Below, one piece after another: positions 35,601 to 46,109 of a DNA stretch of 64,000 bases. The DNA is from Nymphaea colorata (taxonomy: Eukaryota; Streptophyta; Magnoliopsida; Nymphaeales; Nymphaeaceae): contig NC_045144.1 of NCBI RefSeq assembly GCF_008831285.2, positions 1,488,001-1,552,000 of the forward strand, written 5' to 3'. Made by a program: the position numbers and the translations under genes. The first letter of the stretch is position 1, and every line of letters begins with the position of its first letter. The notes under the pieces are model-generated. The model ran no database searches. It worked only from the letters and a program-made list of their open reading frames with translations, and had not been told where the DNA came from.

Positions 35601-38239
35601 AGTGCAGCTTTGGTCAGTCTGAGGTCGCCTATCTTGGGCATATCGTCACGGTCGAGGGAGTCAAGGCCGACCCTGCGAAGATTGAGGCCATGTTGGAATG
35701 GCCTATACCTCGATCCCCTAGGGAGGTAAGGGGATTTCTTGGGCTTACGGGGTACTACCGTCGGTTCATCCGACGTTACGGGCACATAGCTTCTCCCCTC
35801 ACCCGCTTGCTCCAGAAGGGTGGTTGGGAGTGGGCCAAGGACGCTAGAGGGGCGTTTGAGCAGCTCAAGGTGGCCATGACCACCACTCCCGTGCTATCCC
35901 TGCCAGACTTCTCCAAGACATTCGTGGTGGAGACAGATGCCTGCGAGGCTGGGATTAGGGCAGTACTGAGTCAGGATAGGCACCCCATTGCCTACATCAG
36001 CAAGGCCCTCAACCGACGCGCCAACCAGTTTTCTACGTACGAGAGGGAGATGTTGGCCATAGTCGTAGCCGTCGAGAAGTGGAGGCCCTACCTCCTTGGA
36101 CAGTGCTTTGTGGTGAGGACTGACCACGTCAGCCTCAAGTACTTGTTAGCTCAGCGTATATCCACCCCCACTCAGCAGAGGTGGATAGCCCGACTCTTGT
36201 GCTATGATTTTTCGATTGAGTACAAGAGAGGAGTGGACAACTCTGCGGCCGACGCACTTTCACGAGCTCCTGAGGCGTTTTTCACCATGTCAGCCCCTAC
36301 TACACGCCTATGGGACCGTATTCGAGCGGCTCAGAGGGAGGACGACACCTTACGGCTCCTCCTATCCTCCGTGCAGGCGAACCCGGGCAGCATCCCGCTG
36401 TACTCAGCCCGAGAGGGCCTTTTCTACCGAGAAGGCAAGGTCGTCATTCCGAAAGGGCATTCCTTATGCCAAGAGCTGATCCGTCACAACCATGACTTGC
36501 CTGCCATGGGCCACGAGGGGCGTGAGAAAACCCGAGCTAGGGTGGCCGCCGATTTTTGGTGGAAAGGGCTTAAAGCCGACGTTGCCCATTTTGTGAGGAG
36601 CTGCCCCATATGCCAGCGTGAAAAGTACGAGGCAGCCAAGACACCCGGGCACCTTTGCCCCTTGCCTATACCAGACCGGCCATGGGAGGACGTCTCCATG
36701 GATTTTATAGACGCCCTCCCTCGTTCAGATGGGAAGGAGGCTATACTTGTGGTGGTGGACCGGCTCACCAAGCACGGTCACTTTGCAGCATTACCGCATC
36801 TTTACTCGGCCCGTCTTGTCGCTGAGACCTACCAGGAGTGGATTGGGAGGCATCACGGCATGCCCCGCACGATGGTGTGCGACAGGGACAGTGTGTTCAT
36901 CAGCGATTTTTGGAGAGAGTACACGCGGTTGGCTGGCACCAAGGTGCTCTTTAGTTCGGCCCACCACCCCCAGACCGACGGACAGACTGAGGTGGTGAAC
37001 CGCACCATAGAGACCTATCTGAGGAGCTTTTCAGGGCACAGGCCGTCGACTTGGGCCAAGTACCTTTCGTGGTGCGAGTGGGCGTATAACACCAGCCCAC
37101 ACTCTTCGATAGGGATGACTCCCTTCCAGGCTGTTTATGGGCGACCCCCGCCCACGTTGAGGAGCTACGAGCCAGGTCTAGCAGGCGAGGACGACCTTGA
37201 GCGCAGCTTGTGTGACCGTGATGAGATACTGAGGGTGCTACGCACCAATCTGGAGAGGGCACGCAGCCGCATGCAGCAGCAGCACGATAAAGGCCGAGCA
37301 GAGCGCCAGTTTAGCGTTGGGGATTGGGCGTGGCTCAAACGCCTGCCCAGGGGGCAGAAGACCCTGTTCGGCCGACCGTACTCGAAGCTACTACCGAGGT
37401 ACTTCGGGCCTTACCGGGTAGAGGCGCGCCACGGCAAGGCCGCCTACCGCCTAGCACTACCAGCAGACGCCCGAGTGCACCCAGTTTTTCACGTGGAAAG
37501 CCTCAAGCCGCACCACGGAGCCCCGCCCACGGACACTACTCAGACCCCGGATGAGCGCGCCCTGCCGCGGAGGCTGCTACGTAGCCGCAGGGTACGACGA
37601 GACGGCGAGCTTCACCGGGAGTATTTGGTGGAGTGGGACGGTCGCGAGGGAGGTCCCACTTGGGAGGACGCCAACGGTCTGGCCGAGACATACCCTGCTG
37701 TAGGAGCATGGGGACATGCTCCATCTAAGGGGGATGGATCTGATACGGGCCATCCCTCGGCGTCCACGAAGAGGGCCACAGCCGGCCACGCCAGGGCGCC
37801 GGGCCGTGCGCAGCCCACAGGCGGAGCAGGCCACGCGCCAGGAGGACGAGGTAGAGACCCCGAGTCAGCTAAGAGGGAGGTTACAGTTTGTGGCGGAGAG
37901 CATGACGTCGCCCAGGAGCAGCCGCGGGAAGCTAATCCCGCGGCTCGACAGAGGACACGGAAGACAGGGCAGGACGCGTCGGGAGGCTTGGCCTCCATCG
38001 CCCGGGCAGGGGCGCGGACAGGGGGCGCCGAGGATGGCGAGACGGCCGAGCAGGACCCGGCCGAGCAGCGGCCAGAGGCGGACGAGGCAGGCGGCAGCGG
38101 CGCTGGCTACTACCCAGTCTACCAGCAGACGCTCTCGGCGGGCTGGCCGACGGGCCTGCGGGCGACGCACCAGGCAGCCCGGCCACCGGCGGATGAGCGG
38201 GCGCAGCAGCGCCCGGCCGAGAGGTCCGGGCCCAGATAG
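32611..38239 (+). pseudogene. Ty3/gypsy chromovirus-like gag-pol polyprotein, broken
   Basis: This polyprotein would package, copy and insert the element. Domains in order: gag (about 33,560-34,030, PKFGGQDAQEW), a degenerate zinc knuckle (YCPEKYVRGHKC, first Cys missing, about 34,240), aspartic protease (VDTSATHNF, about 34,490, Gly of the D-T-G motif changed), reverse transcriptase ([22 protein letters not shown], about 35,497), RNase H (about 35,920-36,270), integrase with HHCC finger and catalytic D, D, E (MDFID; CDRDSVF; GQTEVVNR; 36,480-37,150), a chromodomain (REYLVEWDGREGGPTWED, about 37,615-37,670) and a long GC-rich C-terminal extension. Breaks: a frameshift near 32,700-32,745, another at a seven-G run (33,073-33,079), TGA at 35,126-35,128 and TAG at 35,441-35,443. 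Otherwise it stays open for kilobases, so it is a fairly young but inactive copy. Confidence 0.92.
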
Positions 38240-38342
38240 GCAGTCAGGCGGCCAGAGAGAGCTCAGCGGGACACGCGTGTCCCTTTGACGGGACAAGCCC
38301 ACCTTGTGACGCCTGACACCACGCTATAGGCGTGACACTGTA

Positions 38343-38352
38343 TAGGGGGGAC
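38343..38352 (+). promoter_or_regulatory. Polypurine tract
   Basis: A TAGGGGGG run followed by AC directly precedes the LTR start at 38,354. This is the place and composition expected for the plus-strand primer of a Ty3/gypsy element. Confidence 0.65.
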
Positions 38353-38353
38353 A

Positions 38354-39132
38354 CGTTGGGAATAACCGGGCACGGATCCGGAGTTGTGAGGCGGGTCGGC
38401 CCGTCATTTTTGTAGACCCAGATCCATGCGTAGTCTAATGGATCCGGGCGCGGACTTTTCGGGGGATCCGGACAGGGGTCCGGACCCGCATTTCTTATCG
38501 TCTCAGTTTTAGACCCGGGTCTTTGAGGACCCGGGCGAGTCACCGCCCCCGACCCGGTTCGACAAGGATGTCGAACCGGGACGGTTTGGTCGGCCACCTC
38601 CCACCCGAGCGTGGGAGGCCATCGTCTTCCTCCTCTATACAAGGGGAGGAAGCCATTGTTGAGAGTATGCAAGAAGTGGATTCCCAAGAGGGCAGATTCC
38701 TGGAAGCTTTGCCCAGAAGGTCGCCGAATGTTCTTCCCGGCGGCAGCCCCCTTGGATCTCTTCCTTCTTCATCAATGAAATCGACATTTGCATCTTCTTC
38801 CTCTTCTCCCTGCTCTTCCCCATTTCCAGCAGCCATGGCCGCCGAGCTGGTGATCTCCATCGACTGACGCCCATTCCAGCGAAGGAGACTCCATCCGGAA
38901 GCCACCCACACGCATCCCGTCGATTCCTTCCATCCATCTGACGCCAAACCCACCGATCAATCCACCGCACGAGCCTCTATTAGCCTCCCATCCACCGGCG
39001 TTCATCCCTGCGTCTTCTGTTTTGAGCACAGGTTACTGTTCCATTGAAGAACTCCTCCCCCGTGCGAGATCTTGGCGATCAGCGACCACGAACGGCTGCC
39101 TACGGCATCCCTCTCGGCTTTGGGTCGCAACA
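38354..39132 (+). repeat. 779-bp long terminal repeat
   Basis: It starts CGTTGGGAATAA and ends CAACA, a one-base variant of the canonical TGTTG...CAACA LTR ends. It has a TATA-like box (CTCTATACAAGG, about 38,633) in the right place for an LTR promoter. It follows the gypsy polypurine tract, as a 3' LTR should, but is itself followed two bases later by an initiator-tRNA primer-binding site, as a 5' LTR should be. A paired LTR was not found elsewhere in the window. Confidence 0.65.
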
Positions 39133-39135
39133 AGT

Positions 39136-39147
39136 TGGTATCAGAGA
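39136..39147 (+). promoter_or_regulatory. Primer-binding site for initiator tRNA-Met, right of the LTR
   Basis: TGGTATCAGAGA matches the start of the canonical plant PBS TGGTATCAGAGC at 11 of 12 positions. It lies just outside the LTR end. Its presence here implies that internal leader sequence of a second element follows the gypsy LTR. Confidence 0.65.
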
Positions 39148-39149
39148 CA

Positions 39150-40380
39150 TCCTCAACGAACTTACAATAGAGGTTGGTCATGCACTAGAGGGACTCTATA
39201 TGTTGTGGGGAAAATGGGAGTGTGTCTTCGTGGCTGCCCAGCCCTGCACCGCCCACTCCGTGACAAACACGTCAGCAGACCCATTGTCATGGTTGGTAGA
39301 GGCATGTGCCTAATGGGAGTGCATGGGCCGAGCGAAGATGCTTCCCTGAAAATCGCCCTGTCGGCACGCACTCTAAATTGGCGACTTCATACTTTGTTTG
39401 GTGATTCTTTTGTTTTTGAACAAGGAGTTTGAATCTCATAAATGACGTTTGTTTACCTTAGGTATGAGATGCGAGGTGATTTGAGATGACTAAGGATTTT
39501 AGGTCCCAAGTTTTGAAGCTGGATCCCTCCCATTGGACGTGAAATGCGAGATTTTGACCATATAGTGAGTATCTCAAATCTTCCTTTTTGCATACCGGCA
39601 AAAAGTCGATGTTTGTTTACTCTGTAGGTCCTACATAAAAGAGATCTTAGATCAACCTCAGATTTGATATATGAAGCTATCAAATAAACCCATATCACAA
39701 CTCTCAAAGTAAGAGTTTCAACAAAAGATTGTAACAAAAAATGCAGCATTTCTTTAAGAAATGAAGGTACAATAGTCTCATTAATTTTGTGACTATGAAA
39801 GAAAATTAAGTGCATTTACTTTTAGCATCTTTCTTACAAGGGTTGATATGCAGTAGAGATAAAAAGTATAAGGAATGTTTTTTCAGTAACATGTAATGCA
39901 GCAGCTGCAGGAATCACAAACTGTGCAATAGAACAGTTTAACGAGTAACAAAAAGATGTCCAATTTTTTGTGGTATAATAAAAAACCTAATTGAGTTTGG
40001 ATGTATTTAGGTGGCCCTGAGCCCTATCCTTTTCTCTGTAACTGCAAAGGGATTATGCAGTTACGAAATTAAAACAGAAAATAAATTTATAAAATTAATG
40101 TTTTCGTTTACATTCTTACCATAAATCTCCATAACATAACTGTAGCTGGGATTGGGGACCTAGCTTCGGATTGGGGACCTAGCTTCTTTTCATCTAATGG
40201 TTGATCGTTGGGTAATCAACCTGCGCCTCTCAGAAGCAAACCCTAAAACAAATCTCTTTTGCTTCTTCCCTTTTTCTCTATGTTTGTCACAGGTGCTGTC
40301 TACTGACGCTGCTATTGAGACGTCGTGGGTGAGACGCTACTGCAATTTTTCTGTTGCTGCTGAGATTCTCAATTTCTAAC
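39150..40380. other. Leader-like and MITE-like non-coding stretch
   Basis: The first 280 bases may be retrotransposon leader. From about 39,440, phrases such as 'gtttgtttaccttagg' and 'gtttgtttactctgtagg', together with 'caaataaacc' at 39,682, look like a MITE. A direct doublet of 'ggattggggacctagcttc' lies at 40,150-40,187. The last 200 bases (40,180-40,380) end CTAACA just before a primer-binding site and are probably the 3' part of a copia LTR. No gene was seen. Confidence 0.45.
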
Positions 40381-40382
40381 AG

Positions 40383-40395
40383 TGGTATCAAAGCC
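40383..40395 (+). promoter_or_regulatory. Primer-binding site of a copia-type element
   Basis: TGGTATCAAAGCC follows the LTR-like end CTAACAG. It is one base off the canonical initiator tRNA-Met site. It lies about 1.5 kb upstream of a copia gag on the same strand, which supports a single element. The intervening leader is unusually long and includes a purine-rich, GC-richer patch (40,790-41,460). Confidence 0.7.
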
Positions 40396-41878
40396 ACGGT
40401 TCTTTCAAGTAAGTACCTCGACAGTTATCAAGATAGCGTCTACTGAACATGAAAGCATGCTAGAATAAACAGTTCATTCTAGATTAAAAGCTAGAATAAA
40501 CAATTCATGTTAGATTAAAAGTTTGAAGCATGCTAGTCTATACAGCTTGCAGTTTCGACAAGATTATAACCTGCGCTTATAGTTCCTGTTAATAGAGAAC
40601 TAGTAAACACCTCCGGCATTAGAAGCAGAGCCTGCTCTCCTCGAACTATAGATAAAAACAAAGAGATAAAGAGATTTCTTCTGCTTTTTTTTTTCTTTAT
40701 TTCCCTTTGACCTGATCGGACACCCATGCTTCCACTCTATTGAGGCCGTCTGTAGCCTTATCCACAGCCTGAACCTAGGGATCTGTCGTACGCCGGACGG
40801 AACCCAGCTGCCTCCCTGCTTTTCTTTTTCAGTCACTCGCTCCTTTTCGTTTCTCGTTCAGCCTCTCTGCCGGCCAGAGAACTGGAGGAACGCCGCCTAC
40901 TTCCTTCCTCGGCATGCAGCAAGAAAAGAGGGAGGGACCCCGTCGGGTTCCTAGTTTTTCCAGCGGTAGAAAGAACGAAGGAAAGAAAGAAAGAAAGGGA
41001 GAGGTAGAGAGGGAAGAGCTTGAGAGGGAGAAGGGAATAACGAGAGAGACGCGTCGTCCTTGACCGGTTTTCGGTGGAATAACAGAGGACCAGTCGCCTG
41101 CGAACCGTCCTTTGTTTCTGTCGGCGTAGTGAGGTGCCAAATCTCTGCCGGAGTGCAGGAAGCAGGTCGCGGGTCGATCGAGTTAGCTGCCGCCAAGCTG
41201 GTTCCTTTTTTTTTTTCGGCACACCCGAAAGCCGCCACTGTCATCGGACACCTCTACCGCCGTCTGCTATGCAGCAGAAACAGAGGAGGGTGCCTTCCTC
41301 ATGCGGGCGGTAGTGAACGGAAGGGGAAAGGGCAGCGGCGGCAGCGCGGCGGAAGCTCCACTGCCGGACGAAACTCCTTCTCGCGAGAAGAGAGAGGTGC
41401 TTTCCTGAGGAGAGAGAAAAAACCAGCGACAAATGAAAAAGGTATGGGGTTTGACTGAATTTATATGAAAATTACAAAATTACAAATTAGTCCACCATAT
41501 TAGCAAAATTTTTGAAAAGGCAGTTACATGTTTCAGAAATTTATCCCGCAATGGTTTTGCTAAATACTTTTTCAAAAAGAGGCTTACGAAAGTTATTTTC
41601 AGTGAAAACCAGAGTTTTTCATACAAAATTGCATAGTGATACCCTTCAAGTTCGGCAGAAAACCAGGATGCTATGTACATTTGCCTCTTGGTACCCTTAA
41701 GTCTTGTTTAGAATTGCAGATAAAGGGTTCTGCATATAAATTTGAAAACAAAAGAGAAAATTCACCTTGTGTTGCTTCCTTACATGCCTTAGAAATTTAT
41801 TGAGGATTTCCTAACATGATATTCATTGTGTTGCTTTTGTTTATTGTACTTTGCTTGCCATTATAAATTAATTTAGAA
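40396..41878 (+). other. Long copia leader, no convincing gene
   Basis: This lies between the primer-binding site and gag. A GC- and purine-rich patch at 40,790-41,460 contains GAAAGAAAGAAAG repeats (about 40,977-41,000) and opens overlapping frames on both strands without homology. Insertion of unrelated DNA into the leader is possible. Confidence 0.4.
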
Positions 41879-42544
41879 ATGACTTCAAGAGTGGGAGCCT
41901 CTGAGTTGGCCAAGACTGAAAAACTCAGTGAAAATAATTTTCATGCATGAAAATGTAGGATCATGTTGGCCTTAACTCTAGAAAGGCTGATTTATGTGAT
42001 CAACAAGCTCTTTCCCACTTTAAAAGACAAACTTATTAATGAGGAAATGAAGGAATATGAGGCTTTTGAGATTGATGACTTGATGGCCAAAACTATCATG
42101 TTAACATTCATGGAAGATGATCAAGTGTTTGAAGACTGTCCAACAGCCAAAGATACGTTAGATAGCATTTCATCCAAATTCAACACCACTACTACTATGC
42201 ATGTTCAATTATTGTTAGAACAGTATAACTCGTATAAAATGAAGGAGTCAGATAGAGTTGTTGACCAAGTTAACAAAACGTTGGTTATGACTAAGGACCT
42301 AGCAGTAGTGGAAAATGTAATATCTGATAACATGTCCATACAATTAGCTATTCAGCAAGAACGTTTGACCAAGAGAAATGATGCAAAACTTATGACTGTT
42401 CAAGAAAAACCAACTAATATTCTTGCTCCTATAAGGACCAGAGATTTTAAAAAGAGAAGCAATGACAAGTTCAAAGACAATTTTGCAGAAACTCCAAGAA
42501 CCTAAGGAACTATAGTGAAATGCTACAAATGTGGGATGCCTAGA
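41879..42544 (+). pseudogene. Ty1/copia gag remnant
   Basis: Gag forms the particle that packages retrotransposon RNA. The frame starts at ATG 41,879 (MTSRVGASELAKTEKLSENN) and has the copia-type start with NFHA, where a conserved Trp codon reads TGA at 41,948-41,950. It continues in the same frame from 41,963 (IDDLMAKTIMLTFMEDD, LLLEQYNSYKMKESD, VDQVNKTLVMTKDLAV) to TAA at 42,503-42,505. The first half of a CCHC zinc knuckle (CYKCGMPRH) follows in frame and is cut off by a short tandem duplication. No protease, integrase or reverse transcriptase of copia type follows, so only the gag end survives. Confidence 0.82.
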
Positions 42545-42672
42545 CATAACCCTTGGGTTGATTACCCCCGGTAAAGGCGCCGGGAATCAAAAAGATGTTT
42601 AAGTTAAAACGAAATGCATCAATGATAAACATAACCCTTGGGTTGATTACCCCCGGTAAAGGCGCCGGGAAC
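42545..42672 (+). repeat. Tandem duplication of 44 bp, 84-bp spacing
   Basis: Two copies of a 44-base unit starting 'cataacccttgggttgatta' (about 42,545 and 42,629) are joined by a short AT-rich linker. The unit begins inside the copia zinc knuckle, so the duplication happened in or after insertion of the element. Confidence 0.8.
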
Positions 42673-42679
42673 GGTCGAT

Positions 42680-43745
42680 CATCGTACCGACGGGCGAGTC
42701 CCTTTCTTTCCTCTTTCAAAACAAAAACCTCATTTTTCTGGAGCACTCCAAAACCAACCAATATTTTGGGATGCAAACACTATATATATATATTATATTA
42801 TAGTTCGTTGGGTTTGGCCCGCCCCTGAAAAAGATCCTGGCTCCACCCCTGATGTCGGGAAAAGAGGAAAGAAACATAATTTTTTTTTTTGGTGAATGCA
42901 ACTTATTAGATGTTTTTTGTGGTCTAAATACTATAGATAATATATGTGGATTCTATTTCTCAGCTTCGAAAGAAGAAAATTGCCTATTGTTTGCATTCTT
43001 TGATCAAAGCTGGTATTGGATGGCCTTAGAGGTGAAGTCTTCCCTTGGATCCATGCAGAACCTGGTAGCTGATATCTTTGCCTTGAAATGAAGACATGTG
43101 GAGAACTTTGGACTTCTTTGAGGCCCGCACACACAATTCAAGAAATTTCAAAGACTTAAGGCAGGCTATTTATTAAGCTTTTGCCCCTGCTACAACATAA
43201 TGGGCAAGAATTAATGGCTTAATATACATTTTAACGACAAATCTGTGCACAATGTCATTCCAGGGAAACTTCCTTTCTTTATATAAAATTTGCTACCAAT
43301 TTTTGTTATAGGACGAGCCTTTCACCCCTTTTCTCCCATTTGCTTGATAAGTTTTGCTTACATATAGACCCTGCCATGTCGCCATTCCCACATTTTGTAA
43401 AACTACTGTGTCCAAAACCATGCTACAATACCCGGACCCTTGCCAATGTGTCTTAGGTTCATGGTAGGCTTGGTGGGAATTCAGTTGGACCATCCCATAA
43501 AAGTAGTAAAGTAGCTGAAGTTGGCAGCCACGAACTTACCATGTGAATCAGTGGGCATTTAGGTAACCACCAAGTGATGGAGAAGTGGCCCTGCGTTGCT
43601 TTGAGTGGGTGATGCCCTCACGATGTGTGCTCAAGATAGCAAGCAACTTGATGGGAATGGTTGCTAAGTGATGGGCAGCATGACCCATTACTCATGCCTA
43701 ACCGATCAACACTCTCTAAAGGGGCCAAGACAGCCCTAGGCCCCT
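42680..43745. other. Non-coding stretch between copia remnant and TBL fragment
   Basis: Contains an (AT)n patch near 42,781-42,800 and a transposon-end-like phrase 'gatcctggctccacccctga' at 42,833. The frame at 42,852-43,091 (with FDQSWYWMALEVKSS) has no homology I recognise. The rest looks like decayed repeat sequence. Confidence 0.4.
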
Positions 43746-43926
43746 AAGGGGGCGTTTGATGCTACACTATTCATCGAGAAAAAAAATTCAAAAATTTAAA
43801 AGTTTTCCATCGTATCAAACGGAGAAATTTTTTTTCGACCGTTAAGGTCGATTCGGAATTTTTTTCCCGGAAAAAAATTTCCACCTGGAGAGACGGAAAT
43901 TTTTTTCCGGAAAAAAATTTTTGCCC
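43746..43926. repeat. Fold-back, MITE-like segment
   Basis: Contains repeated and complementary AAAAAATTT, TTTTTTCCGG and CCGGAAAAAAATTT phrases that can fold on themselves, and it begins 'gggggcgtttgatgctacac', typical of MITE ends of the 'GTTTGATG' kind. It abuts the 5' end of the TBL fragment and may have replaced its start codon. Confidence 0.5.
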
Positions 43927-44650
43927 GTTAGGGCATGCGAGCGCGTCTTCGTGTCTTCCTTCTCTTCCTTCCTGTGCCGCAGCCGCTCCCTCCTCTTCCT
44001 CCTCCCCTCCGTTTGCATCTTCCTCTACTCCTCCTCCTCCGCCGCCTCCCTCCGTAGCAGGACCTCCACCACCACTACGACCACATCTTCCAACGATGAC
44101 AGCGAGAAAAGGACGAGTCGGAGGTCTGCCGCCTTCTGCGATTACTCCCAGGGACAATGGGTCTACGACCCGCAGGCTGAGCCCCTCTACGACCACACCT
44201 GCAAGGAGATCTTCAAGGGCTGGAACTGCATCGCCAACAACAAGCAGAACGCCCTTGATTTGACTAAATGGCGCCCTTGATCTGACTAAATGGCGTTGGC
44301 AACCCTACGGTTGCGATCTCCCTCGCTTAGATCCCCTCCACTTCCTCGAACATTTCCATAATACTAATATCGGTTGGTGCTTCTGAACTCTAATCTTTTC
44401 ACTCTCTGAGTCCTAGAGGCGGTTCTTGCCTTTTTCATCGTTGGGTATGTCGTCCTTCCGGAAAATGCAGGTTTTGTCGGCGATTCGTTAAACAGGAACA
44501 TGTTCGTCTCGCTTGTTTGCTTGCTCAGACGGGCTTCCAATGAGGTGCGGAAATGGCGGCCTGCCAAGGCCGATCGGGGGTTTACATTTTTTAGATTTAA
44601 CCTTACGATTGCATACCATCGGACGAATCTTTTGGCCCGTTCCTCCCTGT
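43927..44650 (+). pseudogene. TRICHOME BIREFRINGENCE-LIKE (TBL) N-terminal fragment
   Basis: TBL proteins are Golgi-located O-acetyltransferases of cell-wall polysaccharides. Exon 1 reads from about 43,927 without an in-frame ATG. It has a hydrophobic membrane anchor (SLLFLLPSVCIFLYSSSS), a Ser/Thr-rich linker and the TBL domain (CDYSQGQWVYD, PLYDHTCKEIF, NALDLTKWR). A 22-bp tandem duplication (44,250-44,271 and 44,272-44,293) shifts the frame. The correct frame then continues (WQPYGCDLPRLDPLHFLEHF) to a GT donor at 44,373. Exon 2 starts at 44,471 with the catalytic GDS motif (GFVGDSLNRNMFVSLVCLLR, then KWRPAKADRGFTFFRFNLTI) and stops at TAA 44,648-44,650. The C-terminal DxxH region is missing. 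Identity is firm. Confidence 0.85.
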
Positions 44651-45022
44651 AAGGAGCTATATTGTTGCTTTTATGAACTTGCATTGGTCCTCGTTATATT
44701 TCTCCTTGGGTTTACGGAAGGGCGCAGATTTGCACTATCGATCTTGAGGATTTGAAGTGCCTATGCTGCAGAGCGTGTGAAGCAACTTATCTGCTCGAGT
44801 AAGATATTTGAGATTTTTTAAAATCTCCCCTGAAACACAAAATTGCCAAGTTATTTTGCCTGTCAAATGTGGAATCTAGAAACGTCAAGGTCAGAATGCA
44901 TTGTGGGTCAGATAGTCAGCCCAATGGATGTATCGCCATAAAGTAAGGCGTAGGTTTGTGCTTGGCTTTGATATTCATGGTAGCAAGGAAAACGTGATTG
45001 TGAAGACTTCCCTAAACTTTCA
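44651..45022 (+). other. Gap between TBL and ACR fragments
   Basis: About 370 bases without recognisable coding sequence. It may hold intron or junction sequence joining the two gene fragments, which have the same orientation. Confidence 0.4.
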
Positions 45023-45387
45023 GATCTGAAATGCAATGTAGTGGCCTCAGAAATTTGGACTCATAATTCAAGAATGGCTTCCCTAGTTTACATAACTGAT
45101 TAATCCACTGGGCTTCCAATTGACGATCCTGATCGGCTTGTCAAAGTTAAGGAGATGCTGAGAAATGTGCTTAGGGATGACCGAGACAAGCGCAGTGCCA
45201 AAACAGCGGTGTCAATTGGTGTAGCTGATACGGACAGGAGACTTCACCAAATGATGTACGCTGACCGTGAGCTTGCGGTGTAAGGATTGGCCTAAGCTCC
45301 TGTTTGATGCAGTGTGCACATTGATTGACATGCAGTATGTTGTTTTCCATGCAACTATTATGGCTGAGGGATGAGAAGCATTTCAGG
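45023..45387 (+). pseudogene. ACR-type ACT-domain repeat protein fragment
   Basis: Plant ACR proteins have four ACT domains and are thought to sense amino acids. From 45,023 one frame reads DLKCNVVASEIWTHNSRMAS, then LVYITD, TAA, STGLPIDDPDRLVKVKEML and a [20 protein letters not shown] stretch ending at TAA 45,281-45,283. After losing roughly 35-40 residues of the family sequence, homology resumes at about 45,285 with [20 protein letters not shown] and [12 protein letters not shown] follows, then EAFQ just before a GT donor at 45,388. The match covers an ACT domain, the linker and the next ACT domain. Stops and an internal deletion mark a pseudogene. Confidence 0.82.
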
Positions 45388-45919
45388 TATCACTTCATTT
45401 GTTTCTGGAATTATGCCATTGTTAACTTGCAGTTTTCATATGGAAGACTTCTTTATAGCATATTGACATTCACAAAGTCAAAAAGCCAATCCAATTGAAG
45501 AACTGTTCTGGAACTATGAAAGAAACCCTTGAGCTAAATGTCAAGCTCTTTTGAGAGCTATGCTTCTGAGAACCCTGTTCTTGGGGAAAAACAGTGTAGC
45601 AGTATGTACTGTAGAGACATTTACTTCTTGCAACGGCTTCTTCTCCCTGTCTGGTTGAAATTAAATCTGCATCACTCAAGACTGATATGAGCATTTACTC
45701 ATGGTGAAGTTCCATTTTATAGCATTGTGTATTGGTTGACCAAGCTTCTGCTCTTTCTTTTTTAATATATAGCATCTTTGTTCGAGTTCACAAACATAAC
45801 CTACTTCCTAATTCATGAAATTTAGGAATAATACATTAGGCACATGGACGATTGCACCGTTAGTTCGGAAGCAGAGCGGCAACGGCTTATCCGGTGCTTA
45901 GGGGCAGTGATTTTTCTAT

Positions 45920-46100
45920 ATACTTGTTATTGGTATTTTTCCCATTCCATTTTCTCATACCATCAAACTCAGAAATATAGAATTGGAAATATATTTCTGA
46001 GTCATCACACACACACCAAAATTGGAATTGGAAAAAAATTTTCCATTCCATTTTTCCATTTCCTATATTTCCAGAAATATATTTCCAGGCCATCAAACTT
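45920..46100. repeat. Fold-back MITE with GGAAATATATTTC palindromes
   Basis: The segment has complementary arms: 'cccattccattttctcatac' and 'gaattggaaatatatttc' on the left pair with 'ccattccatttttccatttc' and 'gaaatatatttcc' on the right, ending 'ccatcaaactttg'. A related unit lies at about 57,650-57,860. No coding sequence. Confidence 0.6.
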
Positions 46101-46109
46101 TGCTTAGTG

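Noticed and set aside
37577-38302. Several long overlapping frames opposite the end of the gypsy polyprotein
   Set aside because: They are shadows caused by high GC content. The + frame carries the chromodomain and its extension.
40833-41222. Long minus-strand open frame with basic and leucine-rich composition
   Set aside because: It lies in a purine-rich, low-complexity stretch where frames on both strands stay open. No homology and no gene-like context.
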